In this document: piece after piece, positions 42,501 to 51,621 of the stretch | Layout: each line of letters begins with the position of its first letter | How positions within the stretch are numbered: the stretch's first letter is position 1 | Origin: Yamagishiella unicocca | Taxonomy: Eukaryota; Chlorophyta; Chlorophyceae; Chlamydomonadales; Volvocaceae | Assembly: GCA_003116995.1 (NCBI GenBank) | Contig: BDSL01000118.1 | Coordinates: 124,001 to 188,000 of the forward strand | DNA: 64,000 bases | Direction of reading: 5' to 3' | Notes under the pieces: model-generated | The model's database searches: none | What the model saw: only the letters and a program-made list of their open reading frames with translations | Told to the model about the DNA's origin: nothing | Program-made: the position numbers and the translations under genes

Positions 42501-45500
42501 GGGGTGGAGAGGGGGTGGAGAGGGGGTGGAGGAGAGGCGGTGGGGGAGGGGACCAGGGGCCACCGCGGGTGGCAGGCCTTTGGGGGGGTGGGGTTACAGG
42601 ATAATCCGCGAATCCACGGCCGACAAACCAATGGGGGGGGCGCGCAGTGGCGAGGAGCAGTGGCACCCACTTCGGGGCGCCGCCGTGGCAGCTGTTAAGA
42701 CTCGCTGTCCCGTGCCCTGCCAGCCGCTGGGTTGCCCTGCAGCCCCCCCTCCCACTTTTCCTCGGCCCCGAAGCAGCAACGCAGGACACGAAGGCCCCTG
42801 CTGCAGCGCCCGGAGCGACCCCCCAGCTACCTAGCCCGCTGGCTGATGATCGGCCTCATCAGGCAAGCTGCCCGACCTCAGGCAAGCTCCCCGCTACCCC
42901 CCGCGCCTAATCCCCCCGCCCCTGACCTCCCCCACCCCCGCGCGCCCCACCTGCCGCCGAGCGGTACTCCCAGCCCTCCACATCCACCGCCGACGACGTC
43001 GACGCCGCCGCCGCACCGGGGTGCTGCCCCCCCCGCATGTCCACCGTCCACTCCCCCGCCCACTGCCAGCCGCCCTCCCGCGGCAGCTCCACCTCCTCCC
43101 GGCCCCGCCACGTACGGCAGCTGCCGCCGCCGCCACCACCACCACCATTTCCACCACCACCGCCACCACCACCACCGCCGCCTCCTCCGCCACCGCCTGC
43201 GCCTCCTGCTCCGCCGCCTCCTGCGCCTGCTGCGCCGCTAGCTGCGGCCTGGGCTCCGGCCCCCGGTCGCTGCGGCGGCGGCCCCACTGCCGCAATGACG
43301 CCCATGGACCCAACCAGCATGTCGTCATCATCTACGGAGGCGCCCTGCCAGGAGCCCCACGGCTCCCGCACCTGAGGGGGGATTTCGAGGAAGACCCGTG
43401 GATGCCGGAAAAAACGTTTAGAAAAGTCTTTTTAAGATGCGTGCTGGAGAACTGGGGTGAGGATACACCCACGGCTCCCGCACCTGCGGGGAGAGGGGGG
43501 CCGGCGAGAAGACCCGGTTATGTGGCACAAGAACCTAACTGGGCGGAAACTAACTGGCGAATAGTTAGGGGGAGGGGGTTCGAGGGAAACCCGTGGATGT
43601 CCGAAAAAACGTTTAAAACAGAAGTTTTGAGATGCATGCTGGAGAACTGGGTTGGGGATACGAAAGCCGAAGGTCGTAATAGGACCTTTGGCGGGAGGGG
43701 GAGGGGGAGGGGGAGGGAGAGGGTTAGGGGGAGGGGGAGGGAGAGGTGTGGAGGAATACTCCGGGGTTGGCACGACCCCACCGTAGCTGGACGCCCGACA
43801 CGGTACCTCGCGAACTATCGCCGCACGCAGGCCGACACGATTTCGAGCTCCCTGCCGCCCTGCCGTACCCCCACCACCCCCACGTGCCACCACGTGGGCC
43901 CCACTCACCTGATGCTCGTACACCTCCTCCGTCACCACCTCCTCAATGACCGTCCCTCCAGCCGCCGCGCCCATGCCCTGATCAGCGCCGCCGCCGCCGC
44001 CCCCGCCGCCGCCGCCGTCCAGCCTGCCGCTGCCGCCGCCCGCCGCCGCCGCGGCGGCTCCCGGCATAAACGCCGCGGATGACGACGGACCGCTGCCTGC
44101 CGCATGACCCGTGGGTCGGCCGCTGCCGCCGTCGTCCTCATCGTCGTCATCGCCGTCCAGGAGGAAGGCGCCCTCCAGCCCGCCGCTGCCGCTGTGGCTG
44201 TCCAGCATGCCGCCGCCGCCGCCGTCGCCGGGCGCCGCCTGGGGTGGTTGGGGGACCGCCGATGACGGTGTCGTACACCGGGCGGCGGGTTATGGTCACA
44301 CACATGCACGCACCGTTACGCAACCAAACAGCCGCACTCCGCCCCTTCGCATGCTCACCCAGGACCACCAGAGGGCCGCGCTACCTGAGGGAGCAGCAAA
44401 TCCTCCCTGGCGTGATGCCATCCCCCTCCCTGGCGTGATCAACCCCCCCCTGGCGTGATGCCACCCCCCTCCCTGGCGTGATGCCACCCCCCTCCCTGGC
44501 GTGATGCCACCCCAGAACGCTTCCCGTTACCAGGCCGGCGGTCAGCGCAGCGCAACCACACAGCAGCCCATGTAAGACAAGCACAAGGCCCCCGCAAGTC
44601 TCCCGGCGAGTCTCCCGGCGAGTCTCCCGGCGAGCCCCACCTTGACCCTCCGAGCCATGGCGCCGCTGTCCGCCAGCAGCGCCCCCACCTCGTCCAGCAA
44701 GCTCCCCAACCCCGAGGACGCGCCGCCGCCGCCCGCACCCAACAGGGGCCCCGGCGAGCCATGCACTGCGGCGCCCGACGGCGATGCAACGGCGCCCGCC
44801 AGCGCATCCGCCAGCTGCCGCTGCGCCGGCGGCGGCGCCGCCGCCGCCGCCATCGTCGCGGAAGCGGCGGCGACGCCAGAGGGGCCTGACGGCGCCATGC
44901 CGGTTGCCGTACCCGCCGCCGACGGCGGCGGCGGCGCTCTCGCGGCGCCCTTCTCAGCGCCCTTCTCAGCGCCGCCGGGCGTCGTATACGCCGCCGCCGC
45001 CGCCGCCGTGGCCAGGATCTCCCGGCGGAGGCGCGGGAAGGCGGTGGCGGTGGCCGCCACGCGCGCGTCGGCGTCCAGCGGCAGTAGCGACGCGAAGAAG
45101 GGGTGTAGCACGGACGAGAAGTACGGCGGGAAGAGCGGCTCCGGCCAATCAGAGAGGTACCTGGCGGCGGACCAGCGGGCGGCTGCGGCGGGGGAGGGGA
45201 GGGGGCAGGGTCGTACAGGGGTGGTGGCGGCGGGGGGCGGGGGGAGGAGGGGGGGTAGGGTTTTAGCGGCTTGGGGAAGGGCGAGGGGCCACTGCTAGGG
45301 TTACGCCAGCCGCGTGCCGTGTGGACACGGCGGCCAGGCGCCGCCCAATCTGAGGTCTTACAGAGATGGCCAGGTCCTGCTCAGTGCCGTAACCCGTAAC
45401 TCACATGGATCCAGCTGGATCATGTGCAGCACCAGCCGCCGTATGTCTGGATCCACCGCCGCCAGCGCGCCGCCCGCCGCCGGGTCGGCGGCCGCGTCGC

Positions 45501-48500
45501 CCCGCCTGTACGACAGCAGCTCCGACAAATCGAACAGCGCCTTGCCGTCGCAGAAGACCTCGGCGATGACGCAGCCCACAGAAAAGATGTCCTGGCCGCA
45601 GTGGAGGAGGGGTTACAATAATAGACCCGGTAACGCGACTGGGGAAATGTAGCGTGTGCATAGCCTTCGGACACCGGGAGACGCGCGCATGGCCGCAGTG
45701 GAGGGGGGGGGCATGAAAACCGTTTACGCGACGGGGACAGGATAGTTGGCGCATGGTCGTCGGGCACCGATTTTGTGGGCGCATGCTCGAGCACCGGGAC
45801 TGACTACCGGGAAGCCTGGGGAGGCGGCCTGGGGAGGCGGCTCGGTTGGCGGGGGGAGGAAGCACACGAGGGGGTATCGGGGCCCACATGTGTGTATTGA
45901 ATCACCACATCGAACGTGCGCAGACTCTGCAAACAACCCTAACCCACACACCACCCTTCCATTGATACGTCGTCATCCAGTGGCGCAGCGGAGCCCCTTC
46001 TAAGTCCCGTCGGCCGCACTGCCGTACCATCTCCGGAGCCAATGCCGCCGGCGCCTTCGTGTCCGCCGCCGACCCGGAGGTGAAGAAGCGCTCGGGTGCG
46101 ATGTAGGCCCTACGGCGGCCGCCCGTGTCGAAGAAGAACGAATACTCCGCCTGCGGATTCGGATGCAGGGGTTCGAGGGAAATTCGGATGCAGGGGGGGG
46201 GGAGAAAGTCGGAGAGCGGAAGAGTGGAGAGCGAGTGGGGCAAAAGGGGTGGGCGGAAAGTACACGGCCAAACGCTGATCTCCATGTGCCGACCCACGGG
46301 TCTCCCCTCAATCCTCCCCCCCAGTCCTCCGTCAACGGTTTTTATGCCACCCCCAAGTCCTCCGCATCCATCCGCACCGGGTTGTCTGCGGGGAGCGCCA
46401 CCGGCTTGATCCCCACGGCGAAGTCTGCCAGGAACAGCCACGCCCAGCTCGTCAGCAGCACGTTCTCCGACTTGATGTCGCCGTGCACCACACCGCGGGC
46501 GTGTATCTGCGAGGCGGCCAGCAGCAGCTGGTACGCCACCCAGCGCTGCAGCAGGGCAGCGGCAGGGCAGCGGCAGGGCGAGGGGAGGAGTAGGATCGGG
46601 GCGAAGGGTGGGACTGTGCTTGTGCGTGCGTCTGGGCTGCGGCGGCGGCGCGCCAGCGGCTGGGGGGCGATGGGCTACATCAACGCACAGGGCAGAGGCC
46701 GGCGCGGGGGTAAAAATACATCCGAGGATCCAACGCCGACAAACCAAGGGCGATGAAGGTGGCGGTCCATGAAGCGATAGTCGGCGCGTAGGCGGAGGGC
46801 CGGCGCGGGGGGTGCTGGACAGGCAGGGCAGGGCCGCGCTGCACAACGCAGGGTCGCATCCAACGCATCCCAGGTGGATCGGGAGGATGAGGCGGACCAG
46901 CGGACGCGCCGCACCTTCTCCAGCTTGGACATGAAGGGCCGCGTGGACAGCCTGTCGTACAGGTTCTGCGCCAAATGCTGCCGTACCAGGTACCCCACGT
47001 ACTGGCTCTCCACCCAGGTCTGCCAGGGCCAGGCGTGCTGGCATGAGGGGGCGGACAGCGCGGCCCTGCGCACAGAGGCGGTGGGGGCCGGGGGGGCGGT
47101 GGGGGGCGGGGGGGGCGGGGGATTTTGCTGACGTTTGCTGACGAGGCAAAAGTGCCACCATGGGATTCGGGGGGGCGGTGCAGGAAACCTGTGGGGTCGA
47201 CACATAGCGGCGCTCGGGGAGGGCAGGGAAGGGGGGAGGAGGATGGAGGGAGGGAGGAGGTAAGGAGGAGGGAGGGGGGAGGGAGGGAGGAGGGAGGGGT
47301 GCTGGCCCCCTTGGCGTGCTGCTGCAAGGCGCGGCGGCGAGTGATGCAGCGGTAAAGCGTAATGCACAAGGCATAACACGTTAGTTGCAGTAGCAGTACT
47401 AGTAGTACTAGTAATAATACTAGCAAAAATATTTGTTGTTGTTGTAGTAGTAGCAGTAATGCCAGCAACATTAGCAGGTCCCCGTGGGATGCGGCAATCA
47501 CGCAAGGGAGGATCCCGACTGGGGGGCGTTCAGCGGGCTTGCTTGCCGAACATATTTCGCCTGTTACAGTATGACGCTTACCGTACGGCCGCCAGCTGCT
47601 GCTTGTACGGCTCCAGTCCGGTGGCTGCCGTGTCAGGCCGCTTGAAGTACACCTGCAGTTACAGTTGCGTGTATGCACCGGTGGGTTTCGTGGAAGACCC
47701 GTGGATGCCAGAAAAAACCGTTTAGAACAGACGTTTTGAGATGCATGCTGGAGAACTGGGTTGGGGATACGAAAGGCGAAGGCCGTAGGTGGGTGGGCGA
47801 GGCGGGGGGGGTTGCAGGGGCGGCGCCTCAGCGGGGCGGTTCAAGGGGTTCCACCTCACCTCCACACCCAAACTCGGGGGACCGCGCAACAGCCGCAGGG
47901 ACGATACCTGTGCTCCCACATCCGCAACGGCCATCCCTTCTCCTCGACCCACCGGCAGAAGCTGCCGCTGTGGCGACCCACACCAAGCACGTCCCTTCCC
48001 TCCCCGAGCGACACCTCCTACGGCCAGGCGCCGAGCACTCTCATCCATGATCTCACCGTCGCACATCACTGCGGCCCCTGCTCCTCCCTGAACCAGCGGC
48101 CTGGCCCCCCCCCACGGGTATCCTCCCCCCTTTCCCACGGGTACCCTCCCCCCCTCCCCACGGGCACCCTCACCCATGTAATTCCTCGACACCCCGAACC
48201 ATACCCCCGCCCCTCCCCACCTTGACCACCACGAGACCGCCGCTGTCGTGGAGGCATAGCAGGGTCTTCAGGAAGCGGCCGCCGCCTGCGGGGCATATAG
48301 GGCCCAGAAGGCAGTGGCAACCGGTTCTCACGGGCACTGACAGACGGCGCGCGTGAAACATGGCCAGAAGCGCCGATGACAGCAAGGGTTGGGAGCTGTC
48401 GCCAATCAGTGCAGGCATGAGCCTCGACCCATACGCGATCTGAACCGTCGACCGGGTTGTGCTGTGCGAAAGGAGGTCATGCATTTGGAGCCGAGCTTCA

Positions 48501-48751
48501 AGCTGGCAGGGCCCGGGGGTGACAACAGGTGGGGGAATGTATGGGGAGGTTGGAGGAGAATGCAGGCTGTGCTTGTGACCACTGAACTGCTTCACCACAG
48601 CCCACAAGTGGCGGCAGGAGGGTTCCCGCATACATTCGCTAGGAGCCCTGACTTGTCATCACGTACCCAGCGTGTCCTTGAGCACGACTCCCGGCAGGTC
48701 CGCCAGCGCGTCCACAGGTACTCGCACCGGCTGGGCTAGCACGTTACCCAT
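30545..48751 (-). CDS. VPS15: VPS15-like regulatory subunit of class III PI3-kinase, 28 exons
   Basis: Pseudokinase scaffold that recruits VPS34 for endosomal sorting and autophagy. Exons (minus): 48751-48667, 48285-48221, 47652-47582, 47065-46915, 46545-46378, 46150-46028, 45591-45405, 45182-44641, 44238-43909, 43371-42951, 42438-41837, 41248-41004, 40781-40691, 40230-40024, 39401-39223, 38224-37932, 37580-37362, 36995-36659, 36174-35957, 35601-35524, 35225-35092, 34825-34570, 34094-33873, 33516-33230, 32836-32581, 32099-31919, 31363-31255, 30667-30545; 6180 nt, 2059 residues. MGNVLAQP gives an N-myristoylation signal. The kinase domain has HGDIKSEN (145-152) and DFA (165-167) where active kinases have DFG, as usual for VPS15. 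HEAT-like helices lie about 880-1155 and WD40 repeats about 1515-2059, ending SRDGVVKAWK. Known homologues are about 1360-1450 residues; the excess is Ala/Gly/Gln-rich inserts. Many introns carry R1, R4 or R5 repeats. Confidence 0.94.
32839..33128. repeat. GGT-rich simple-sequence tract in VPS15 intron 24
   Basis: About 290 bp of GGTGGTGGCGGGTGT-type units fill most of the intron next to exon 25. It is strongly purine/pyrimidine asymmetric. The large Gly- or His-rich frames over it are artefacts. Confidence 0.88.
34216..34289 (+). repeat. short R1 remnant with 14-bp flanking direct repeats
   Basis: ACGCATGGTGGGGT occurs at 34216-34229 and 34276-34289. Between them are 46 bp starting TGCGAGGAAGACC, which resembles the R1 start. 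A longer R1 copy lies just to the left at 34146-34205, followed by a (GGT)n run at 34433-34475. Confidence 0.6.
35624..35735. repeat. 17-bp minisatellite in VPS15 intron 19
   Basis: About six and a half units of GCAGCGAGGGAGGGGGG lie upstream (in gene sense) of exon 20. Confidence 0.88.
37234..37361 (-). repeat. R1 insertion with 17-bp direct repeats spanning the VPS15 exon 17 donor
   Basis: CACCCCCGAGCACCCAC occurs at 37234-37250 and 37345-37361, bracketing a 94-bp R1 copy in minus orientation (37251-37344). The right-hand direct repeat is the intron side of the real 5' splice site of exon 17 (donor GT at 37361-37360), so the insertion duplicated the donor sequence. Confidence 0.85.
38391..38488. 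repeat. 13-bp T-rich minisatellite in VPS15 intron 15
   Basis: About seven units of CCCTTTTTTATTG with small length changes, markedly AT-richer than its surroundings. Confidence 0.88.
38979..39222 (-). repeat. 34-bp minisatellite starting at the VPS15 exon 15 donor
   Basis: Seven units spaced 34-35 bp run up to the exon 15 boundary at 39223. On the coding strand each unit contains AAGG(G)TGGGTGCTGCAG. The true donor is AAG|GTGGGTGCTGCAG, so the array looks like amplification of the 5' splice-site sequence itself. Confidence 0.88.
41264..41282. repeat. interstitial telomere-type motif
   Basis: GGGTTTTAGGGTTTTAGGG is two TTTTAGGG units, the Chlamydomonas-type telomere repeat, next to R1- and R5-like sequence in a VPS15 intron. 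Confidence 0.6.
41309..41376 (+). repeat. intronic repeat R5, VPS15 intron 11
   Basis: It shares ATTACAATAAAAGAACCGGT, AACGCGACTGGGGAAATGTA and GCATAGCCTTCGGACACCGG with the copies at 27154 and 45613. An R1-like start (GTTCGAGGGAAACCCGTGGA) directly precedes it. I see no clear flanking direct repeat. Confidence 0.75.
41636..41735 (-). repeat. intronic repeat R1, VPS15 intron 11
   Basis: Reverse-orientation R1 copy with CCAGTTCTCCAGCATGCATC, CGAAACTTCCGTTACAAACG and the terminal TTTTCCTTGCAA. Confidence 0.75.
43356..43486 (+). repeat. R1 insertion with 19-bp direct repeats spanning the VPS15 exon 10 acceptor
   Basis: CCCACGGCTCCCGCACCTG occurs at 43356-43374 and 43468-43486, bracketing a 93-bp R1 copy. 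The left copy contains the first 16 nt of exon 10 and its 3' splice-site CAG (43372-43374 in complement). The right copy is an intact duplicate of that junction lying inside the intron. This is the clearest insertion footprint in the window. Confidence 0.9.
43564..43737 (+). repeat. R1 copy with 15-bp flanking direct repeats, VPS15 intron 9
   Basis: GTTAGGGGGAGGGGG occurs at 43564-43578 and 43723-43737. The 144 bp between them are a full R1 copy plus a G-rich tail. The repeats are in simple sequence, so they are weaker evidence than at 43356. Confidence 0.65.
44402..44514. repeat. 23-bp minisatellite in VPS15 intron 8
   Basis: About five units of CCCTGGCGTGATGCCACCC-type sequence. A second array, four units of AGTCTCCCGGCG (44597-44636), abuts the exon 8 donor at 44640. 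Confidence 0.85.
45593..45709 (+). repeat. R5 insertion with 20-bp direct repeats at the VPS15 exon 7 acceptor
   Basis: TGGCCGCAGTGGAGGAGGGG (45593-45612) recurs with one mismatch at 45690-45709, bracketing a 77-bp R5 copy. The left copy is the intron end of the real 3' splice site of exon 7, which begins at 45591. An R4 copy (45712-45770) follows directly. Confidence 0.88.
45712..45770 (+). repeat. dispersed intronic repeat R4, copy 2
   Basis: It shares GGACAGGATAGTTGGCGCAT and GGTCGTCGG with 16214-16276 and follows directly on the duplicated sequence of the R5 insertion. Confidence 0.75.
46157..46196 (+). repeat. 15-bp direct repeat around a 10-bp R1 remnant at the VPS15 exon 6 acceptor
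   Basis: ATTCGGATGCAGGGG occurs at 46157-46171 and 46182-46196 with TTCGAGGGAA between. That decamer equals the R1 5' end. The pair begins 7 nt from the exon 6 start at 46150. Confidence 0.65.
47680..47794 (+). repeat. intronic repeat R1, VPS15 intron 2
   Basis: A well-preserved R1 copy (about 47683-47790) with TTTAGAACAGACGTTTTGAG and ATGCATGCTGGAGAACTGGG, about 30 nt from exon 3. Only GGTGGGT (7 bp) is repeated at both ends. Confidence 0.8.
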
Positions 48752-51621
48752 TTGTGCTGGCTCTTAACGTGTGAAAGGGTTTCTGTGGCCTCTGACCTCA
48801 GTCGTTGAGCATTCGCGCCTTGCAACTACAAACGCCGGATATCAGGCGATGAGTCCATCAGCAAACTATGGAAACAAGCCTATAATGAAATATTTACTGT
48901 TCATGTCATAAAGTCCGAAGGTTGAGGTTTTGTTCTGGTTTCGTGTGACACGCGGAAACAGCCCGCGGTAACCATCGCAAAGGCACTGTAAGATAGTTCT
49001 TGATGGGTGTATAAAACGGAATGTTTGTATTGATAATATCGCACGCGGCGAAAGAGCCGAGGAAGGGTTCTTTCCGAACTACGAAATTGCTGCCGCGTTG
49101 AGGAGCTTATAGTTTGAGTTTGTTATAAACAGGATAATCCCCCACGCCCAGCGTTGCGACTGGGCCGAGACCGTGCTGTCAAGTGTCAACTGTACCATGG
49201 GAACGCGCTTCATGCCTCTTCGTGGATCCTGCATGTGTTTTTGTTGTCGATCGCTGCAAGCCTGCAACACAATTTCTGCTGCAATCTGCCCCTGAGGCGA
49301 ACAGCTGAGAGCATCAAGTTGCCCGCCCTGTGGCAACCAAGGGCCTTCAGGGGCCCCTGATTACACATGACGACGACGCCTTTGGCCCTGCGCCTACTGC
49401 CCCAGATTGCTTTCCACGGCAGTAGATCTGCCCGGCCTTTTGCAGGTCTGCCTGCCCTTCCGAACCAATCGGGTGCATTTGAGGATGCGCAGTCATGCCA
49501 GAGACACGGTCCGTAGGTCCGTAGCCGTGAGGGCGCAGCCACAGGATTGGCACGGACACACTCCGCCGCAGCAGCCGAGCGAGCAGCCATGCGAAGGAAG
49601 GGGCTTACAACGTCGGAGCCTGGCATCAAACACCGCATTGCCGCCAGCCAGCACCAAGCATGCAGCCCCGCTTCCCTAGAACACTCTCCACGCCCAGCCA
49701 CGAGACACACCAACCCAAGCCGCATGCCCACAACACTTAATGCACGATGTGCTAGGACGCCCAGGGCAACGTTTCGTGCCTAGCCCACAAATGGCCGCCG
49801 GAGGAACGCACCGCTCCGCCGAGTTCACACATAGCACACAGCAACATGAATTGTGTCAAGAATGACCTTATTTCCACCTCGAAACCGTCGAGTGAGGTTT
49901 GACTATACTTGCACTCCCGCAACACCGACTCCCGCCCGCCACGCCACGCCCACATCACATCAACCACCTCAGGATATCCATGCACCCAACAACTACCATG
50001 GATTCAGTTGCCGGTCCCGCCTACTCCAAGCCACCAGCTGCTAAAAGAAAAACCACCACCGCCTGTGGGTGGCTCCGAAAAAGCCCGCGCATAGTCTTCG
50101 AAGTTGCCTGCACCTCAGCGATGTCTTTCAAAAAGTTTACGCCCGAGCAGCAATCCGCTCCGTCCCATGCCAGCCCCAATCCACTAGGCGGCAGCACCAC
50201 CAGTGCACGACTGCCTGCGTTCATCCGTCCCTCTCGGCGCCGGTCCCAAGATTGAACGCACAATGCAACCTTTGGGGTGTGGCTTAAGATCCCCGCAACC
50301 TTATGGGGAGGGAGGGAAGTCGAGACCAAGCAAACGTGCCGCTGCACCGTGCGGGGTTGGTCAGCACCCACACGGTTGAGAGCCTAGTCTTCAATGCAAA
50401 CAGGTGCCCCAATCGGGGCCCAGGACATATGGATACCTGCTGCGGACCTGCCGACACGACCGCCGCCGCACGACACAATCCTTTCTTTATTCTTGGCGCC
50501 CGCATCAGGGCACCTGGAGCACCCCGGATAATCGCCGCAGCACCTCATCCAGATGAGCCGAAGCACCTGTTAAGGCACTTTTAAGGCACTCCCCCACCCC
50601 TGCACTACGACTCCCCCCTGAATGCCGTTGTCAGAGCCGCGCACAACACAATCCCCACGCATGGCGCATGAGACACCACAAACAATTGATCCAAAGAGCA
50701 TGCCAATACGTCAAGACCAGGAGATAAGCTATTTAGATGGAAGCTGCCAAACGGGATACGCCCGCGCACCGAAGCGCCGAAACCTAAAAGACGCCGTACA
50801 GGCGCCGATTGCTGACAGGATGCCGGACGATGACAACAACTCAATCCAGCCAGAACAAAGAACAGGTGGACAGGTTCCCGGCTAGCATCCCAAGACAAGC
50901 CCGCGGCCGGCTCCTTGTCTCCTCGGCCAAAGCGAAGAGGCACACAACCCCCATCAGCTCGTCCTCAGCACCAACCCACCGCCGCACGAACCGTATCCCC
51001 CCTTGCAGTCGCCGCCGATGCGCATGCATTATTGTCGTACGTGTGTGCCAAGCAACAGTGCACTCCGCGCTCCGCGGTCGAAGTTCCCCCCTAAACACAC
51101 AGCACAGCGCACACACACACACACAAACAGAGGCACACAGAGGCACGCACACATACACGAGCGAGGCGTCCTCCCCTGTTGCCGAGTCATCGCCCGTCGC
51201 CAACCGCAATAACCTCAATGCCTGCTGCGATGCTGCCCAGCGCTCGCGTAGGTGCTTCCGAGGCGCCACTGACGGGCGCAAATGCACAAGTAGATGCACG
51301 ACGTGCCGGCGAGCAGTTGAGATAGTATGCCATCCATCGCCTCCTTTGCATTATGCAGCCGCCTCCCGATCAACAGAGTGCAGCCCCCGCGCGCCCACAC
51401 CCCGTTGCTTACGCCTCATACCCACTGCTGCTTTCAACTGTTGCAAATTCGGGGATTTCGCGATATCGATACTCACAATGCCTGCCAGCCAACAAACACC
51501 CACAGCTCGGCGATCCAACTCGACCCGCCACTACTAGGCGCGCCTGTCTCCAATTCCCGGAGAGTCTCAACCTAGCCTCGGCGCCGACTTCGGCAGCACC
51601 GGTCAAGGACAGTTCCCAGCT
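48752..51621. other. intergenic region between VPS15 start and the RNA-binding gene 3' end
   Basis: It should hold the VPS15 promoter and the 3' UTR of the upstream minus-strand gene. No conserved exon is visible. A short CA-rich microsatellite lies at about 51108-51165. A minus-strand TGTAA at about 49606-49610 is too far away to assign with confidence. Confidence 0.5.
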
